From assembly GCA_019752335.1 (NCBI GenBank), contig JAIEMJ010000004.1, forward strand, positions 223,448 to 287,447: a DNA stretch of 64,000 nt, given 5' to 3'. The DNA comes from Bryobacteraceae bacterium (lineage in GTDB: Bacteria > Acidobacteriota > Terriglobia > Bryobacterales > Bryobacteraceae). Both the position numbers and the translations under genes were made by a program. The notes under the pieces were generated by a model. That model had not been told where the DNA came from. It did not search any database and saw only the letters and a list, made by a program, of their open reading frames with translations. Shown here in pieces: positions 52,311 through 61,256 of this stretch (the stretch's first letter is position 1; every line of letters begins with the position of its first letter).

Positions 52311-53212
52311 TGTTTAGAGGTTGTGGCACCGCATTGATCACGCCGTTCCTGGCGGACGGCGAGCTTGACGAACTGACGTTGCGGAAGTTGGTTCGCCGCC
52401 AGATCGATTTGGGGATTGACTTTCTGGTGCCCTGCGGCACTACGGGGGAGAGCCCGACGATTACGCTGGAGGAGCATCTCCGCGTGGTGAAGATCACGGT
52501 GGAAGAGGCGGCCGGCAAAGTCCCGGTGCTCGCGGGAGCAGGCGGTTACTTTACTCGCGAAGTGATCGAACTCGCCGAGGGTTGCCGGGCGATGGGCGCC
52601 GACGGCATTCTTTCGGTTACTCCTTATTACAACAAGCCGTCGCCTGAAGGAATTTATCAGCACTACAAAGCCCTAGCCGAGGCCGTACCGCTACCGATTA
52701 TCGTCTATAACGTAAAGGGGCGTACGGGGCTGAATGTCGAAACCGGCACTTTGGCTCGGCTGGCGACCTTGAAGAATATCGTCGGGGTGAAAGAGGCTTC
52801 AGGCAATATCGCGCAGATGGCCAATGTTGTCCACGAATTGCCGGAAGGATTTACGATTCTTTCGGGTGACGACTCTATCACCATCGCCTTGATGGGCCTG
52901 GGTGGCCACGGACTGATCTCAGTCGCTTCGAACGAAATTCCCGCCGAGATGACGGCGATCGTGCGCCATTGCCGCGAAGGTGATTTTGTGGCGGCGCGAA
53001 AAATCCAGCGGAAATATCTGCCGCTGATGAATGTGAATTTCGTAGAGAGCAATCCCGGACCGGTGAAGACGGCCATGGCCATGATGGGCCTGTGCGAGCC
53101 CGTGTGGCGTTTGCCGATGGTGGCCCCGGGCGCGGCCAGCCAAGCCCGGATCGCCGCCGTGCTGACCGAGTGCGGTTTGCTGAAGGAACAGGTACAACAT
53201 GCGACCCGCTAG
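52307..53212 (+). CDS. dapA: 4-hydroxy-tetrahydrodipicolinate synthase
   Basis: 301 residues from ATG 52307 (overlapping the dapB stop). TIM-barrel motifs: CGTTGES at 43-49, TPYYNKP at 105-111, Tyr134, Arg139 and Schiff-base Lys162 in GVKEASGN. It condenses pyruvate with aspartate semialdehyde. In the YNVPxRT motif the usual proline is lysine (Lys137), otherwise the active site is complete. The 3' end overlaps dapD by 14 bp. Confidence 0.94.
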   Translation: MMFRGCGTALITPFLADGELDELTLRKLVRRQIDLGIDFLVPCGTTGESPTITLEEHLRVVKITVEEAAGKVPVLAGAGGYFTREVIELAEGCRAMGADGILSVTPYYNKPSPEGIYQHYKALAEAVPLPIIVYNVKGRTGLNVETGTLARLATLKNIVGVKEASGNIAQMANVVHELPEGFTILSGDDSITIALMGLGGHGLISVASNEIPAEMTAIVRHCREGDFVAARKIQRKYLPLMNVNFVESNPGPVKTAMAMMGLCEPVWRLPMVAPGAASQARIAAVLTECGLLKEQVQHATR

Positions 53213-54050
53213 TCTCTCCACGGCTATGGAGGCGATGTTCGACACGCCGCCGGCCACTTACTCCGAAACCGACGCGCAGACGTTTCATAGCTTCAAACAG
53301 GCTTTGAATGCCGGCTTGGTTCGCGCGGCGGAGCCGGATGCTACGGCGGCCACCGGTTGGCGCGTGAATGCTTGGGTGAAAAAGGGCATCTTAGTGGGCT
53401 TCCGCATGGGGCAGATTGTCGATATGTCGGTAAGTCCGATGCGGCAGCCTTTTTTCGATAAAGCCACTTACCCGGTGCGGCAGATGACGGCGATGCAGGG
53501 GGTGCGCATCGTCCCTGGCGGCTCCAGCATTCGCGACGGCTGTTACATCGCCCGCGGAGTGACTTGCATGCCGCCGATGTACATTAATGTCGGCGCCTGG
53601 GTGGACGAAGGAACGATGGTGGATTCGCACGCGTTGGTGGGCAGTTGCGCGCAGATCGGCCAACGTTGTCATCTTTCGGCCGCCGCGCAGATTGGCGGTG
53701 TGTTGGAGCCGGTGGGGGCGTTGCCCGTAATTATTGAAGACGACGTCTTGGTGGGCGGCAATTGCGGGGTTTACGAAGGTACGGTAGTGAAGCAGCGCGC
53801 CGTCCTCGGTTCCGGTGTCATTCTGAACCGCTCGACGCCGGTGTACGACTTAGTGACGGGCCAAGTTCACGCGGCGACGGAAGATACGCCATTGGTAATT
53901 CCGGCGAATGCCGTCGTGGTGTCCGGTGCGCGCCAAGTGACGAACGGCCCCGGCCGGGATTGGGGAGTCAGTATCTACACGCCGGTGATCGTGAAGTACC
54001 GCGACGCTAAGACGGATACCAAGGTTCAACTTGAGGACTTACTCCGGTAA
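53199..54050 (+). CDS. dapD: Tetrahydrodipicolinate N-succinyltransferase
   Basis: 283 residues. The N-terminal helical domain is followed by a left-handed beta-helix of hexapeptide repeats (GSSIRDGCYIARGVTCMPP, YINVGAWVDEGTMVDSHALV, GGVLEPVGALPVIIEDDVLV), the hallmark of DapD. It makes N-succinyl-2-amino-6-oxopimelate, which fixes the pathway to the succinylase branch and supports the dapE call upstream. The transaminase DapC and epimerase DapF are not in this cluster. It overlaps the dapA 3' end. Confidence 0.95.
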   Translation: MRPASLSTAMEAMFDTPPATYSETDAQTFHSFKQALNAGLVRAAEPDATAATGWRVNAWVKKGILVGFRMGQIVDMSVSPMRQPFFDKATYPVRQMTAMQGVRIVPGGSSIRDGCYIARGVTCMPPMYINVGAWVDEGTMVDSHALVGSCAQIGQRCHLSAAAQIGGVLEPVGALPVIIEDDVLVGGNCGVYEGTVVKQRAVLGSGVILNRSTPVYDLVTGQVHAATEDTPLVIPANAVVVSGARQVTNGPGRDWGVSIYTPVIVKYRDAKTDTKVQLEDLLR

Positions 54051-54053
54051 TTG

Positions 54054-55298
54054 ATGCGCGCCGGACTCGACTTTGGCACCACCAACAGCTCGCTGGCAGG
54101 TGGAAGTGGTGCCGCCCTCACGCTCACTCGCTTTGCCACGGCTAATGGCGGCACGGATAGCTTTCGCTCGCTGCTCTATTTTGAGCAGCCGCCGAAGGGC
54201 GGCCGGCTGCGCGCTTGGGCCGGTCCGGAAGCGATTGAGCAATATCTTGAGGCGGAAAACAAGGGCCGGCTGATTCAGTCTCTGAAGAGTTTTCTTACCA
54301 GCCGAGGCCTGCGCAGCACGGAGATCTTCGGCCAACAGGCGTTGATTGAAGACCTGATCGCGCGGATTGTGCGGCCGATGCGGGAAGAGGCGGAGCGCCA
54401 ATGGGGCTGTCCGGTGACGTCGGTGATGGCGGGACGTCCGGTCCATTTTGTGGGGGCCGAGAGCGAAGCTGATAACGACTTTGCCTTGGAGCGTCTGCGC
54501 GTGGCCTTCACGAAGGCGGGCTTCGAAGAGATCGATTTCGAGATGGAGCCCGTGGCGGCGGCCTATCACTACGCCGCGACGCTGGATCACGAAGAACTGA
54601 TCCTCGTCGGGGACTTCGGCGGCGGCACCAGTGACTTCTCTCTGCTGCGCGTGGGTGGCAGTCGCACGCAACTCCTGGGCAACGAGGGCGTCGGGCTGGC
54701 GGGCGATGCGCTGGACGCGAAGATCGTGCGCCACGTGGTATCGCCGGCGTTGGGCGCGGGCACGATGCTGAAGTCCTTCGGCAAGACTTTGCCGGTGCCC
54801 ACTTGGGTTTACGCGAAGCTGGAACGCTGGCATCACCTGTCCATGCTGCGTAGCCGCGACACGCTGCACATGCTCGAAACGACGCGCAAACAGGCGCTGG
54901 AAGGCGATCGGATTGAGGCTTTGTTGCACTTGATCAAGGAAGATCTCGGCTATCGCCTTCATCAATCCGTGCAGCGCGCCAAAGTGGACCTGTCGAAGGC
55001 CAACGAGACGATTTTCCGCTACGCTGACGGGATCGCCGACATCGAAACGCGGATCACGCGCGCGCAATTTGAAGGCTGGATCGCCGAGGAACTCGCGGCG
55101 ATTGAAAGCTGTGTGGACCGTTTGCTAGCCAATACCGGCGTAGACGCCAAAGCGATCGACGCCGTCTTTCTGACGGGCGGCACGTCCTTCGTCCCCGCGG
55201 TGCAAGCGATCTTCGCCAGCCGTTTCGGCGCGGATCGCATTCGTAGCGGCAACGAGTTCACTTCGGTCGCGCGCGGCCTTGCGCTCCGTGCTGAGTAA
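54054..55298 (+). CDS. Hsp70-family ATPase (YegD-like), without substrate-binding domain
   Basis: 414 residues, roughly the actin-like ATPase part of DnaK plus a helical insert. Phosphate 1 motif AGLDFGTTNSSLA, phosphate 2 motif VGDFGGGTSDFSLL, adenosine motif FLTGGTSFVPAVQ. The C-terminal peptide-binding domain of DnaK is absent. No client is known for the YegD-like group. It sits between dapD (3 bp) and the prenyl synthase (14 bp), so it is probably part of the same transcript. Confidence 0.9.
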   Translation: MRAGLDFGTTNSSLAGGSGAALTLTRFATANGGTDSFRSLLYFEQPPKGGRLRAWAGPEAIEQYLEAENKGRLIQSLKSFLTSRGLRSTEIFGQQALIEDLIARIVRPMREEAERQWGCPVTSVMAGRPVHFVGAESEADNDFALERLRVAFTKAGFEEIDFEMEPVAAAYHYAATLDHEELILVGDFGGGTSDFSLLRVGGSRTQLLGNEGVGLAGDALDAKIVRHVVSPALGAGTMLKSFGKTLPVPTWVYAKLERWHHLSMLRSRDTLHMLETTRKQALEGDRIEALLHLIKEDLGYRLHQSVQRAKVDLSKANETIFRYADGIADIETRITRAQFEGWIAEELAAIESCVDRLLANTGVDAKAIDAVFLTGGTSFVPAVQAIFASRFGADRIRSGNEFTSVARGLALRAE

Positions 55299-55312
55299 GT
55301 TAAAATCGAGGA

Positions 55313-56218
55313 TTGTCGAGCCCTCAGCCTGTATCGCATTTAGAAGAGTATCTGGCCGCCGAGCAAGTGCTGGTGGACCGGGCGCTGAACCGTTGGCTGC
55401 CCCCGGAAGCGGCGGAGCCGGAGACTTTGCATAAGGCGATTCGCTACAGCATTTTCGCGGGCGGCAAGCGCATCCGGCCGCTGTTGGCGATGGCGGCGGC
55501 GCGCGTGATTCAGCCCGAGATTCTGGGCAGCGAGGACGCCGCCTGCACGCTCGAAATGATTCACACCTACTCGCTGATTCATGACGATCTGCCCGCGATG
55601 GACGACGATGACCTGCGCCGTGGCCGGCCCACGAATCACATCGTCTTTGGCGAAGCGATGGCCATTCTGGCCGGCGATGCCTTGTGTACCATCGCCTTTC
55701 AAACGCTGGCCCGCTTGCCGCACACCAGCGCCGACGCACGGTTGGCGTTGATCGACGAATTGGCCACCGCCTCCGGCACCATCGGCGGTATGATCGCTGG
55801 CCAAGTCCATGACATTGAGGGCGAGGGGCAACCGCCCACGGCCAAATTGCTGGATCAGATTCATCATGCCAAAACCGGCGCCCTGTTGCGCGCCAGTGTC
55901 CGTATGGGCGCCATCTATGCGGGCGCCAACGCCGCGCAACTCGACGCGCTTACCCGGTTCGGTGAGCATATGGGACTAGCCTTCCAGATCGTCGACGACA
56001 TTCTGGATATTGAGCAGAGTTCGGACGCTTTAGGCAAGACCGCCGGCAAGGACGCGGCGCAGCAGAAGGTCACGTTCCCCGCCGTCCACGGGCTCGCCAA
56101 GAGCAAGGAGATGGCCGCGCAGGAGCGGGCCGCGGCCCACGCCGCGCTCGACGAGTTCGGCCCTCGCGCCGCGCGGCTGCGGCAGTTGGCGGACTTGATT
56201 GTCGAACGCCAAAAGTAA
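55313..56218 (+). CDS. ispA: Polyprenyl (farnesyl/geranylgeranyl) diphosphate synthase
   Basis: 301 residues. First aspartate-rich motif DDLPAMDDDD (Asp91-Asp97 region), second motif DDILD (Asp228-Asp232), and GGKRIRP for substrate binding. It elongates DMAPP/GPP with IPP to FPP or GGPP, feeding undecaprenyl and quinone chains. The two-residue insert in the first motif (DDxxxxD) is of the bacterial FPP synthase type. The proposed start is a TTG without a strong Shine-Dalgarno. The 3' end overlaps tlyA by 20 bp. Confidence 0.92.
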   Translation: MSSPQPVSHLEEYLAAEQVLVDRALNRWLPPEAAEPETLHKAIRYSIFAGGKRIRPLLAMAAARVIQPEILGSEDAACTLEMIHTYSLIHDDLPAMDDDDLRRGRPTNHIVFGEAMAILAGDALCTIAFQTLARLPHTSADARLALIDELATASGTIGGMIAGQVHDIEGEGQPPTAKLLDQIHHAKTGALLRASVRMGAIYAGANAAQLDALTRFGEHMGLAFQIVDDILDIEQSSDALGKTAGKDAAQQKVTFPAVHGLAKSKEMAAQERAAAHAALDEFGPRAARLRQLADLIVERQK

Positions 56219-56933
56219 GTCGCGGCTGGACGTCCTGCTCACCGCGCGGGGCTTGGCGCCTTCGCGCGAGAAGGCGCAGGCGCTCATCCTGGCGGGCCAG
56301 GTGTTGGTGAATCATCAGAAGATTTTGAAGGCCGGCCACAGCGTCGACGACGGCTGCGTGATTGAGATGCTGGGGCAGACCAAGTACGTCGGGCGCGGCG
56401 GGCTGAAGCTGGAAGCGGCGCTGGACCATTGGCATCTAACGCCAACGGGATGGGTCGCGATGGATGTGGGCGCGTCGACCGGCGGCTTCACCGATTGCCT
56501 GTTGCAGCGCGGCGCGGCGCGCGTTCACGCCGTGGATGTGGGGAAGACGCAGTTGGCCTGGGGCGTCCGTTCCGATGCGCGCGTCGTGATTCATGAAGAG
56601 TGCAATGCGCGGTTCCTCACGCCCGGCGACATCGGCGAGCCGGTGCAACTGATCGTCTGCGACGTCAGCTTTATCTCGGTCACCATGATTCTGCCTGCGC
56701 TAGCGGCCTTTCGCGCGCGCATGCTGATCCTGGTGAAGCCGCAATTCGAGGTGGGCCGGGAGCAGGTGGGGAAGGGCGGGATTGTGCGCGATCCGGCGCT
56801 GCATGAAATGGCTTGTGAAAAGGTGGCGCAAGCGGTGCGACAATTAGCGTTTACCCAAAACGTGTTTCCGTGCCCCGTGCGCGGCGCGGAAGGGAACCAG
56901 GAGTTCTGGCTGTTGGCCGAACCGGAGCCATGA
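56199..56933 (+). CDS. tlyA: TlyA-family rRNA 2'-O-methyltransferase (S4 plus FtsJ-like)
   Basis: 244 residues. An N-terminal S4 RNA-binding domain (RLDVLLTARGLAPSREKAQA, ~8-68) is followed by an FtsJ-type Rossmann fold with SAM motif AMDVGASTGGFTDCLL. Catalytic-type Lys and Asp lie in the YVGRGGLKL, CDVSFISVTM and VKPQFEVG segments. TlyA proteins methylate 16S/23S rRNA riboses; some are also annotated as hemolysins. The TTG start lies inside ispA. Its stop overlaps nadK. Confidence 0.92.
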   Translation: MSNAKSKSRLDVLLTARGLAPSREKAQALILAGQVLVNHQKILKAGHSVDDGCVIEMLGQTKYVGRGGLKLEAALDHWHLTPTGWVAMDVGASTGGFTDCLLQRGAARVHAVDVGKTQLAWGVRSDARVVIHEECNARFLTPGDIGEPVQLIVCDVSFISVTMILPALAAFRARMLILVKPQFEVGREQVGKGGIVRDPALHEMACEKVAQAVRQLAFTQNVFPCPVRGAEGNQEFWLLAEPEP

Positions 56934-57790
56934 GTATACAAACGGTAGGGATCATTTCGAAGCCCGAAGCGCCGCAAGCGATTACGCTGGTGCCGCAGTT
57001 GCTGGCCTGGTTCGCGCAGCGCGGCATCGCGGTGCGGATGGACCAGCCGACGGCGGAGTACGCCGGGCTGCCGGACGGCTTGCCGCGCGAAGCGGTGGCC
57101 GTGGGCACGCAGTTGTTGATCGTACTGGGTGGCGATGGCACTTTGCTTTCGGCGGCGCGGGCGCTGCTGGGCAATGACCTGCCGATCCTCGCGGTGAATC
57201 TGGGTGGGCTCGGTTTTCTTACGGCGATCACGGTGGAAGAGGTGTTCCCCGAACTCGAGCGAGCCCTCGAAAATGACTTTCGCGTCGCCAAACGCAACAT
57301 GCTGCACTGCGAGGTTCATCGCAACGGCGAACGCGTGGCGAGCTATGAGGCCTTGAACGACGTCGTGATTACGAAGGCCGCCCTGGCCCGCATCATTGAC
57401 GTGGAGTGCTGGGTAGATTCGCACTTCGTTTGCCGCTATAAGGCCGACGGCCTGATCGTGTCGACGCCGACGGGCTCCACGGCCTATTCGCTGTCCGCCG
57501 GCGGGCCGATTTTGTTTCCGCAACTGGGCGCACATTTAATTACGCCCATCTGTCCGCACATGCTCACCAACCGGCCGGTGATTGTGCCGGACGCGAGTGT
57601 GATTCGTTTATACAACCGAGCCGAGGACGAGGGGGCTTACCTGACCGTGGATGGTCAAGTGGGAGAGCCGCTCCGCCGCGACGACCTTATTCTCTGCCAA
57701 CGGTCGGAACATGCGATTAGTTTGATCCGGCCACCAAAATTACTCTTCTTCGACGTCCTACGCTCGAAGTTGAAATGGGGAGAGAGATGA
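56930..57790 (+). CDS. nadK: NAD kinase
   Basis: 286 residues from ATG 56930 (ATGA overlap with tlyA). The conserved GGDGTLLSAAR (67-77) carries the catalytic Asp69, followed by NLGGLGFLT and the second signature DGLIVSTPTGSTAYSLSAGG. It phosphorylates NAD to NADP. The order prenyl synthase, tlyA, nadK is a widespread bacterial housekeeping arrangement. Confidence 0.95.
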   Translation: MSIQTVGIISKPEAPQAITLVPQLLAWFAQRGIAVRMDQPTAEYAGLPDGLPREAVAVGTQLLIVLGGDGTLLSAARALLGNDLPILAVNLGGLGFLTAITVEEVFPELERALENDFRVAKRNMLHCEVHRNGERVASYEALNDVVITKAALARIIDVECWVDSHFVCRYKADGLIVSTPTGSTAYSLSAGGPILFPQLGAHLITPICPHMLTNRPVIVPDASVIRLYNRAEDEGAYLTVDGQVGEPLRRDDLILCQRSEHAISLIRPPKLLFFDVLRSKLKWGER

Positions 57791-58998
57791 AAAAGATTAG
57801 TTTGACTGCGTGGATCTTTATTGCCCTGGTGCTGGGCGTTCTGGTGGGTTATTTGTACCCGGACGTGGGCAAGGAGATGAAAATTCTCAGCACGGTGTTT
57901 ATCAAGATGGTGAAGTCGATTGTGGCGCCCCTGTTGTTTGCGACGCTCGTCTTCGGCATTGCTGGCGGCGCACATTCGGGAGCCATGGGCCGCATCGGTA
58001 TCCGGGCGGTGATCTACTTTGAGGTAGTTACTACCATCGCCCTGTTTGTAGGCTTGGGCTTTGTCAATTTCTTCCAGCCCGGTAAAGGCGTCGACTTGAG
58101 TAACGTGAAAGCGCCAGAGGCGGCCACGGCGAAAGTAACCTGGCAGGGAATTATTGAACATACTTTCCCCGCGAGCATTATCGATTCGATGGCCAAGAAC
58201 GACGTATTGCAGGTTGTCGTGTTTGCCATGATGTTCGGCATGGCCTGCGCGGCCATCGGACTGAAGGCGAAACCCGTGGTGGAGTTCTGCGAGGGCCTTT
58301 CCGAGGTGATGTTCAAATACACCGCCTTCGTGATGTACGCGGCGCCGCTGGGTGTGTTTGGCGCGATGGCCGCGACGGTGGGCCAATATGGTGTGAAGGT
58401 ACTCTTCAATCTGGCGCAGTTGGTGCTTACCATGTTCGGCGCGCTGGCCTTCTTCGTCATCATCGTGCTGGGCGCGGTGATTCTGATCGCGAAGATCCCG
58501 CTCGGCAAGTTCATCCGCGCCGTGAAGGATCCCTACATCCTCGCCTTCTCGACGGCCTCTAGCGAAGCCGCGCTACCGATGGCGCTGGCCAATATGGAGC
58601 GCTTCGGGGTGCCGAAGCACATCGTCTCGTTCGTGATGCCCTTAGGCTACAGTCTCAATCTGGACGGCTCGACGTTGTACTTGGCGGCGGCGAGTATCTT
58701 CGTGGCGCAGGCAGCGGGCATCGAACTCGGCCTGGGCCAGCAGATCATGATGATGCTCACCTTGATGCTCACCAGCAAAGGCGTGGCCGCGGTGCCGCGC
58801 GCCAGCCTGGTGATTCTGATGGGCACGCTCGCCACCTTTGGCCTGCCGACGGAGCCGGTGGCGCTGATTCTCGGCGTCGACGCCGTGCTCGACATGGCGC
58901 GGACCTCGGTGAATCTGCTCGGCAACTGCCTGGCGTCGGCCGTGGTCGCGCGCTGGGAAGGCGTCGACCTGAATGGGCCCGAAACGGTAAAAGGGTAA
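57787..58998 (+). CDS. Dicarboxylate/amino acid:cation symporter (DAACS family)
   Basis: About 403 residues from ATG 57787 (ATG 57775 adds four residues). Around eight hydrophobic segments plus the two re-entrant loops of GltPh-like carriers are visible: the serine-rich hairpin AFSTASSEAALPMALANM (HP1), the TM7 motif NLDGSTLYLAAASIF (normally NMDGT), and the HP2-TM8 region with VPRASLVIL and DAVLDMARTSVNLLGN. It takes up glutamate, aspartate or C4-dicarboxylates with H+ or Na+. The start overlaps the nadK stop (ATGA). Confidence 0.93.
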   Translation: MKKISLTAWIFIALVLGVLVGYLYPDVGKEMKILSTVFIKMVKSIVAPLLFATLVFGIAGGAHSGAMGRIGIRAVIYFEVVTTIALFVGLGFVNFFQPGKGVDLSNVKAPEAATAKVTWQGIIEHTFPASIIDSMAKNDVLQVVVFAMMFGMACAAIGLKAKPVVEFCEGLSEVMFKYTAFVMYAAPLGVFGAMAATVGQYGVKVLFNLAQLVLTMFGALAFFVIIVLGAVILIAKIPLGKFIRAVKDPYILAFSTASSEAALPMALANMERFGVPKHIVSFVMPLGYSLNLDGSTLYLAAASIFVAQAAGIELGLGQQIMMMLTLMLTSKGVAAVPRASLVILMGTLATFGLPTEPVALILGVDAVLDMARTSVNLLGNCLASAVVARWEGVDLNGPETVKG

Positions 58999-59023
58999 TG
59001 CCCCCAGCGGGCAAGGACATGCT

Positions 59024-59036
59024 ACCCTAAAAGGGT
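59024..59036. promoter_or_regulatory. Dyad ACCCT-AAA-AGGGT before the toxin-antitoxin-like pair
   Basis: A perfect 5-bp inverted repeat with a 3-base centre ends one base before the ATG at 59038. Toxin-antitoxin operons are commonly autoregulated through such start-proximal palindromes; here it is inference only. Confidence 0.4.
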
Positions 59037-59037
59037 C

Positions 59038-59301
59038 ATGATCATCCTTGCCGACGCCCGCCGCCGCATTACGCTTCCGGCCTCCATTCAGCCCAACCAA
59101 CCGCTGGATTTGATCGCGGAACCGGATGGAAGCTTTCGTTTAGTGCCGATGTCCACGATCCCTCAGCACCAAGCCTGGGCGTGGACAGAGGACATGCGCA
59201 AGAGGATCGCGGAGAGCCTGGCTGAAGTACATGCCGGCCGCACCATCGCCCTAAAGAGTAAGGCCGGCAAGGAATTCTTGGCGCAATTGGATAAGCCTTG
59301 A
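59038..59301 (+). CDS. AbrB-like antitoxin candidate
   Basis: 87 residues. The N-terminal ~40 residues (IILADARRRITLPASIQPNQ, then GSFRLVPMS) look like a swapped-hairpin AbrB/MazE-type DNA-binding domain. The C-terminal helical part (EDMRKRIAESLAEVHAGRTI, then KEFLAQLDKP) is the type that wraps a RelE-like toxin. Its stop overlaps the next start (TTGA). The function is inferred from size, fold resemblance and gene arrangement. Confidence 0.62.
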   Translation: MIILADARRRITLPASIQPNQPLDLIAEPDGSFRLVPMSTIPQHQAWAWTEDMRKRIAESLAEVHAGRTIALKSKAGKEFLAQLDKP

Positions 59302-59594
59302 TTCTAGAGGCGTCACCCCGTTTCTTGAAAGAAGCGCTCGATCAAGAAAAGCCGATGCGGTCCGCAGCTGCGAAGACTTGCACGCTCCTCGGCCAACTCA
59401 GCGCTGTCGAACTCAGGAAGCATAATGGTCTTCATCTCGAGAAGCTGACGGGGCTTATTGATCCGGAAAGTGGCGAACCTATTTACTCGATCCGTGTGAC
59501 CATCGCCGCGCGCTTGCTCGTTCTGCTGCGCGAAGAAACTCTCACGCTTCTGGAATTGCATACAGACCACGACAAGGCCTATCGCCGCAACTAG
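59298..59594 (+). CDS. RelE/ParE-superfamily-like toxin candidate
   Basis: 98 residues from a TTG overlapping the antitoxin stop. The helical N-terminus is followed by the RelE-like beta core: LHLEKLTGLIDPESGEPIYS, IRVTIAARLLVLLREETLTL and ELHTDHDKAYRRN, resembling the HKKxY ending of ribosome-dependent mRNA interferases. Predicted to cleave mRNA or otherwise inhibit growth unless bound by the upstream protein. The last 4 bp overlap the convergent pseudouridine synthase gene. The assignment is by resemblance, not by a strong motif. Confidence 0.6.
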   Translation: MILEASPRFLKEALDQEKPMRSAAAKTCTLLGQLSAVELRKHNGLHLEKLTGLIDPESGEPIYSIRVTIAARLLVLLREETLTLLELHTDHDKAYRRN

Positions 59595-60475
59595 GCGAGT
59601 TCCGCCAGCCAGGACGTTAGTTCGGGCGGCATCGGAGCTTCGATCGTCTGCCGCTCGCCCGTCGAAGGATTCGTGAACTCGATGCGCGCGGCGTGCAGAA
59701 AGAATCGGCCCGAAGCGTGCGGCGGCGCGCCGTAGATCTTATCTCCCGCGACCGGGTGGCGTGTGCTGGCCAAGTGAACGCGAATCTGGTGCGTGCGGCC
59801 CGTGCCGATGCGGACGTCGAGCAGCGTGAAGGACTCGTACTTTTGCCGCACGCGCCACTCGGTAAGCGCCTTGCGGCCTTCCTCGCCGGCTTGCATCTTG
59901 AAGCGGACAATCATGCTGCGGCGGATCGCTTTGTTGATGGTGCCCGTGTCCGCATCCATGTGGCCATGCACCAGCGCGACGTAGCGCTTCTCCACCGTAC
60001 GGTCAGCGAATTGCTCCTGCAGCTTTCGATGAACTTCGTCGTTGCGGGCCACCAATAGCACGCCGGAGGTGTAACGGTCCAGCCGGTGGACAATGCCGGG
60101 GCGTTCGTCGCCGCTGACGGTGCTGAGCGTCTGGTAGCGATGGAGCAGCGCGTTCACCAGCGTCCCCGAATGGACGCCCGCGCCTTTGTGGACCGTCATC
60201 CCGGCGGCCTTGTTGATGGCGACCAAGCCCGCGTCTTCGTAGAGGATGTCGAGCGGAATGTCCTCGGGGCTCGCGTTCAACGGCGGCAGATGGCCGGGAT
60301 GCACGACGATCTGCTCGGCGCCGCGCAGCACAAAGCTGGCCTTACGCGCGGCGCCGTCTACCAGGACGAAGCCCTGCTTGATCCAATCCTGAATGCGGGA
60401 GCGCGAGTAGCGCGGAAGCTCGTCGGCGACAAATTGATCGAGCCGTTTGCCGGCCACGGAGGTGAGTTCGAACAT
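59591..60475 (-). CDS. RluA-family 23S rRNA pseudouridine synthase (RluD-like)
   Basis: 294 residues. N-terminal S4 domain (RLDQFVADELPRYSRSRIQD), then the catalytic domain with IVHRLDRYTSGVLLVA (nucleophile Asp133) and GRTHQIRVHLAS. The layout matches RluD, which modifies helix 69 of 23S rRNA, but other RluA-type targets are possible. Its ATG immediately follows the stop of the SDR gene on the same strand. Confidence 0.93.
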   Translation of the reverse strand: MFELTSVAGKRLDQFVADELPRYSRSRIQDWIKQGFVLVDGAARKASFVLRGAEQIVVHPGHLPPLNASPEDIPLDILYEDAGLVAINKAAGMTVHKGAGVHSGTLVNALLHRYQTLSTVSGDERPGIVHRLDRYTSGVLLVARNDEVHRKLQEQFADRTVEKRYVALVHGHMDADTGTINKAIRRSMIVRFKMQAGEEGRKALTEWRVRQKYESFTLLDVRIGTGRTHQIRVHLASTRHPVAGDKIYGAPPHASGRFFLHAARIEFTNPSTGERQTIEAPMPPELTSWLAELA

Positions 60476-61213
60476 CTATTCCTGATACGGCCAGTGGGGC
60501 TTGGTGAAGAGTCCGCCATCCACCCAGATGGTCTGTCCGGAGACGAACTCCGCGGCGGGCGACGCCAGAAAAGCGACGACGTTAGCCACGTCGGCTGGCG
60601 TGCCCACGCGACCCATTGGCGTCACGCCGGCCCAGGTGCCCGCATAGTCGCCTGCTTCGAGTTTTGTTCTTTCGATCTCGATGGCGCCCGGCGCGACGCA
60701 GTTCACGCGAATCTTATACTGGCCTAGCTCCGCGGCGGAGACCTTGGTAAACGTCTCAATGCCGCCCTTGCTGGCGGTGTAACTGGCGAGCTTGGGGAAG
60801 GCAAGTTTGTTGCAGCCGGAGCCGATGTTGACGATGGCGCCGCCTTGGGTCATCATGCGCCGGGCGGCGTGTTGGGTGCAGAGGAAGCAGCCCTTCAGGT
60901 TGGTGTCGATCACGCGGTCCCATTCGGCTTCGGTGAGTTCGAGGAGAGGCTTCCAGGTCTGTTGGCCGGCGTTGTTCACCATGAGATCGAGCGTAGTGAT
61001 GGGCTCGAACATGCGAGCGACGTCCGTGGCGTTGCCGACGTCGGCTTGCACCAACATCGCCTGCCGGCCGAGGGCCTCGATTTCGCGAGCCGTCTGTTCG
61101 GCGCCTGCGCGGTCCGAGTGGTAGTTTATCCAGACGTCAAAACCTTGGCGCGCCAACTCGAGCGCGATCCCTTTTCCGACGCCTTTGCTGGCGCCTGTAA
61201 CGAGTGCAATCAT
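60476..61213 (-). CDS. SDR-family oxidoreductase (FabG/glucose-1-dehydrogenase-like)
   Basis: 245 residues, complete classical [11 protein letters not shown] at 6-13 for NAD(P), NNAG at 80-83, catalytic Tyr145 and Lys149 in YTASK, and the C-terminal [12 protein letters not shown]. It is not linked to fatty-acid genes here, so a sugar or other secondary alcohol is as likely a substrate as 3-oxoacyl-ACP. It abuts the pseudouridine synthase gene and is divergent from the PSD1 gene (43 bp apart). Confidence 0.9.
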   Translation of the reverse strand: MIALVTGASKGVGKGIALELARQGFDVWINYHSDRAGAEQTAREIEALGRQAMLVQADVGNATDVARMFEPITTLDLMVNNAGQQTWKPLLELTEAEWDRVIDTNLKGCFLCTQHAARRMMTQGGAIVNIGSGCNKLAFPKLASYTASKGGIETFTKVSAAELGQYKIRVNCVAPGAIEIERTKLEAGDYAGTWAGVTPMGRVGTPADVANVVAFLASPAAEFVSGQTIWVDGGLFTKPHWPYQE

Positions 61214-61256
61214 TCACCTGCCAGTCTATCGCTTCAAAGTGGGGTTATCATCAGAC

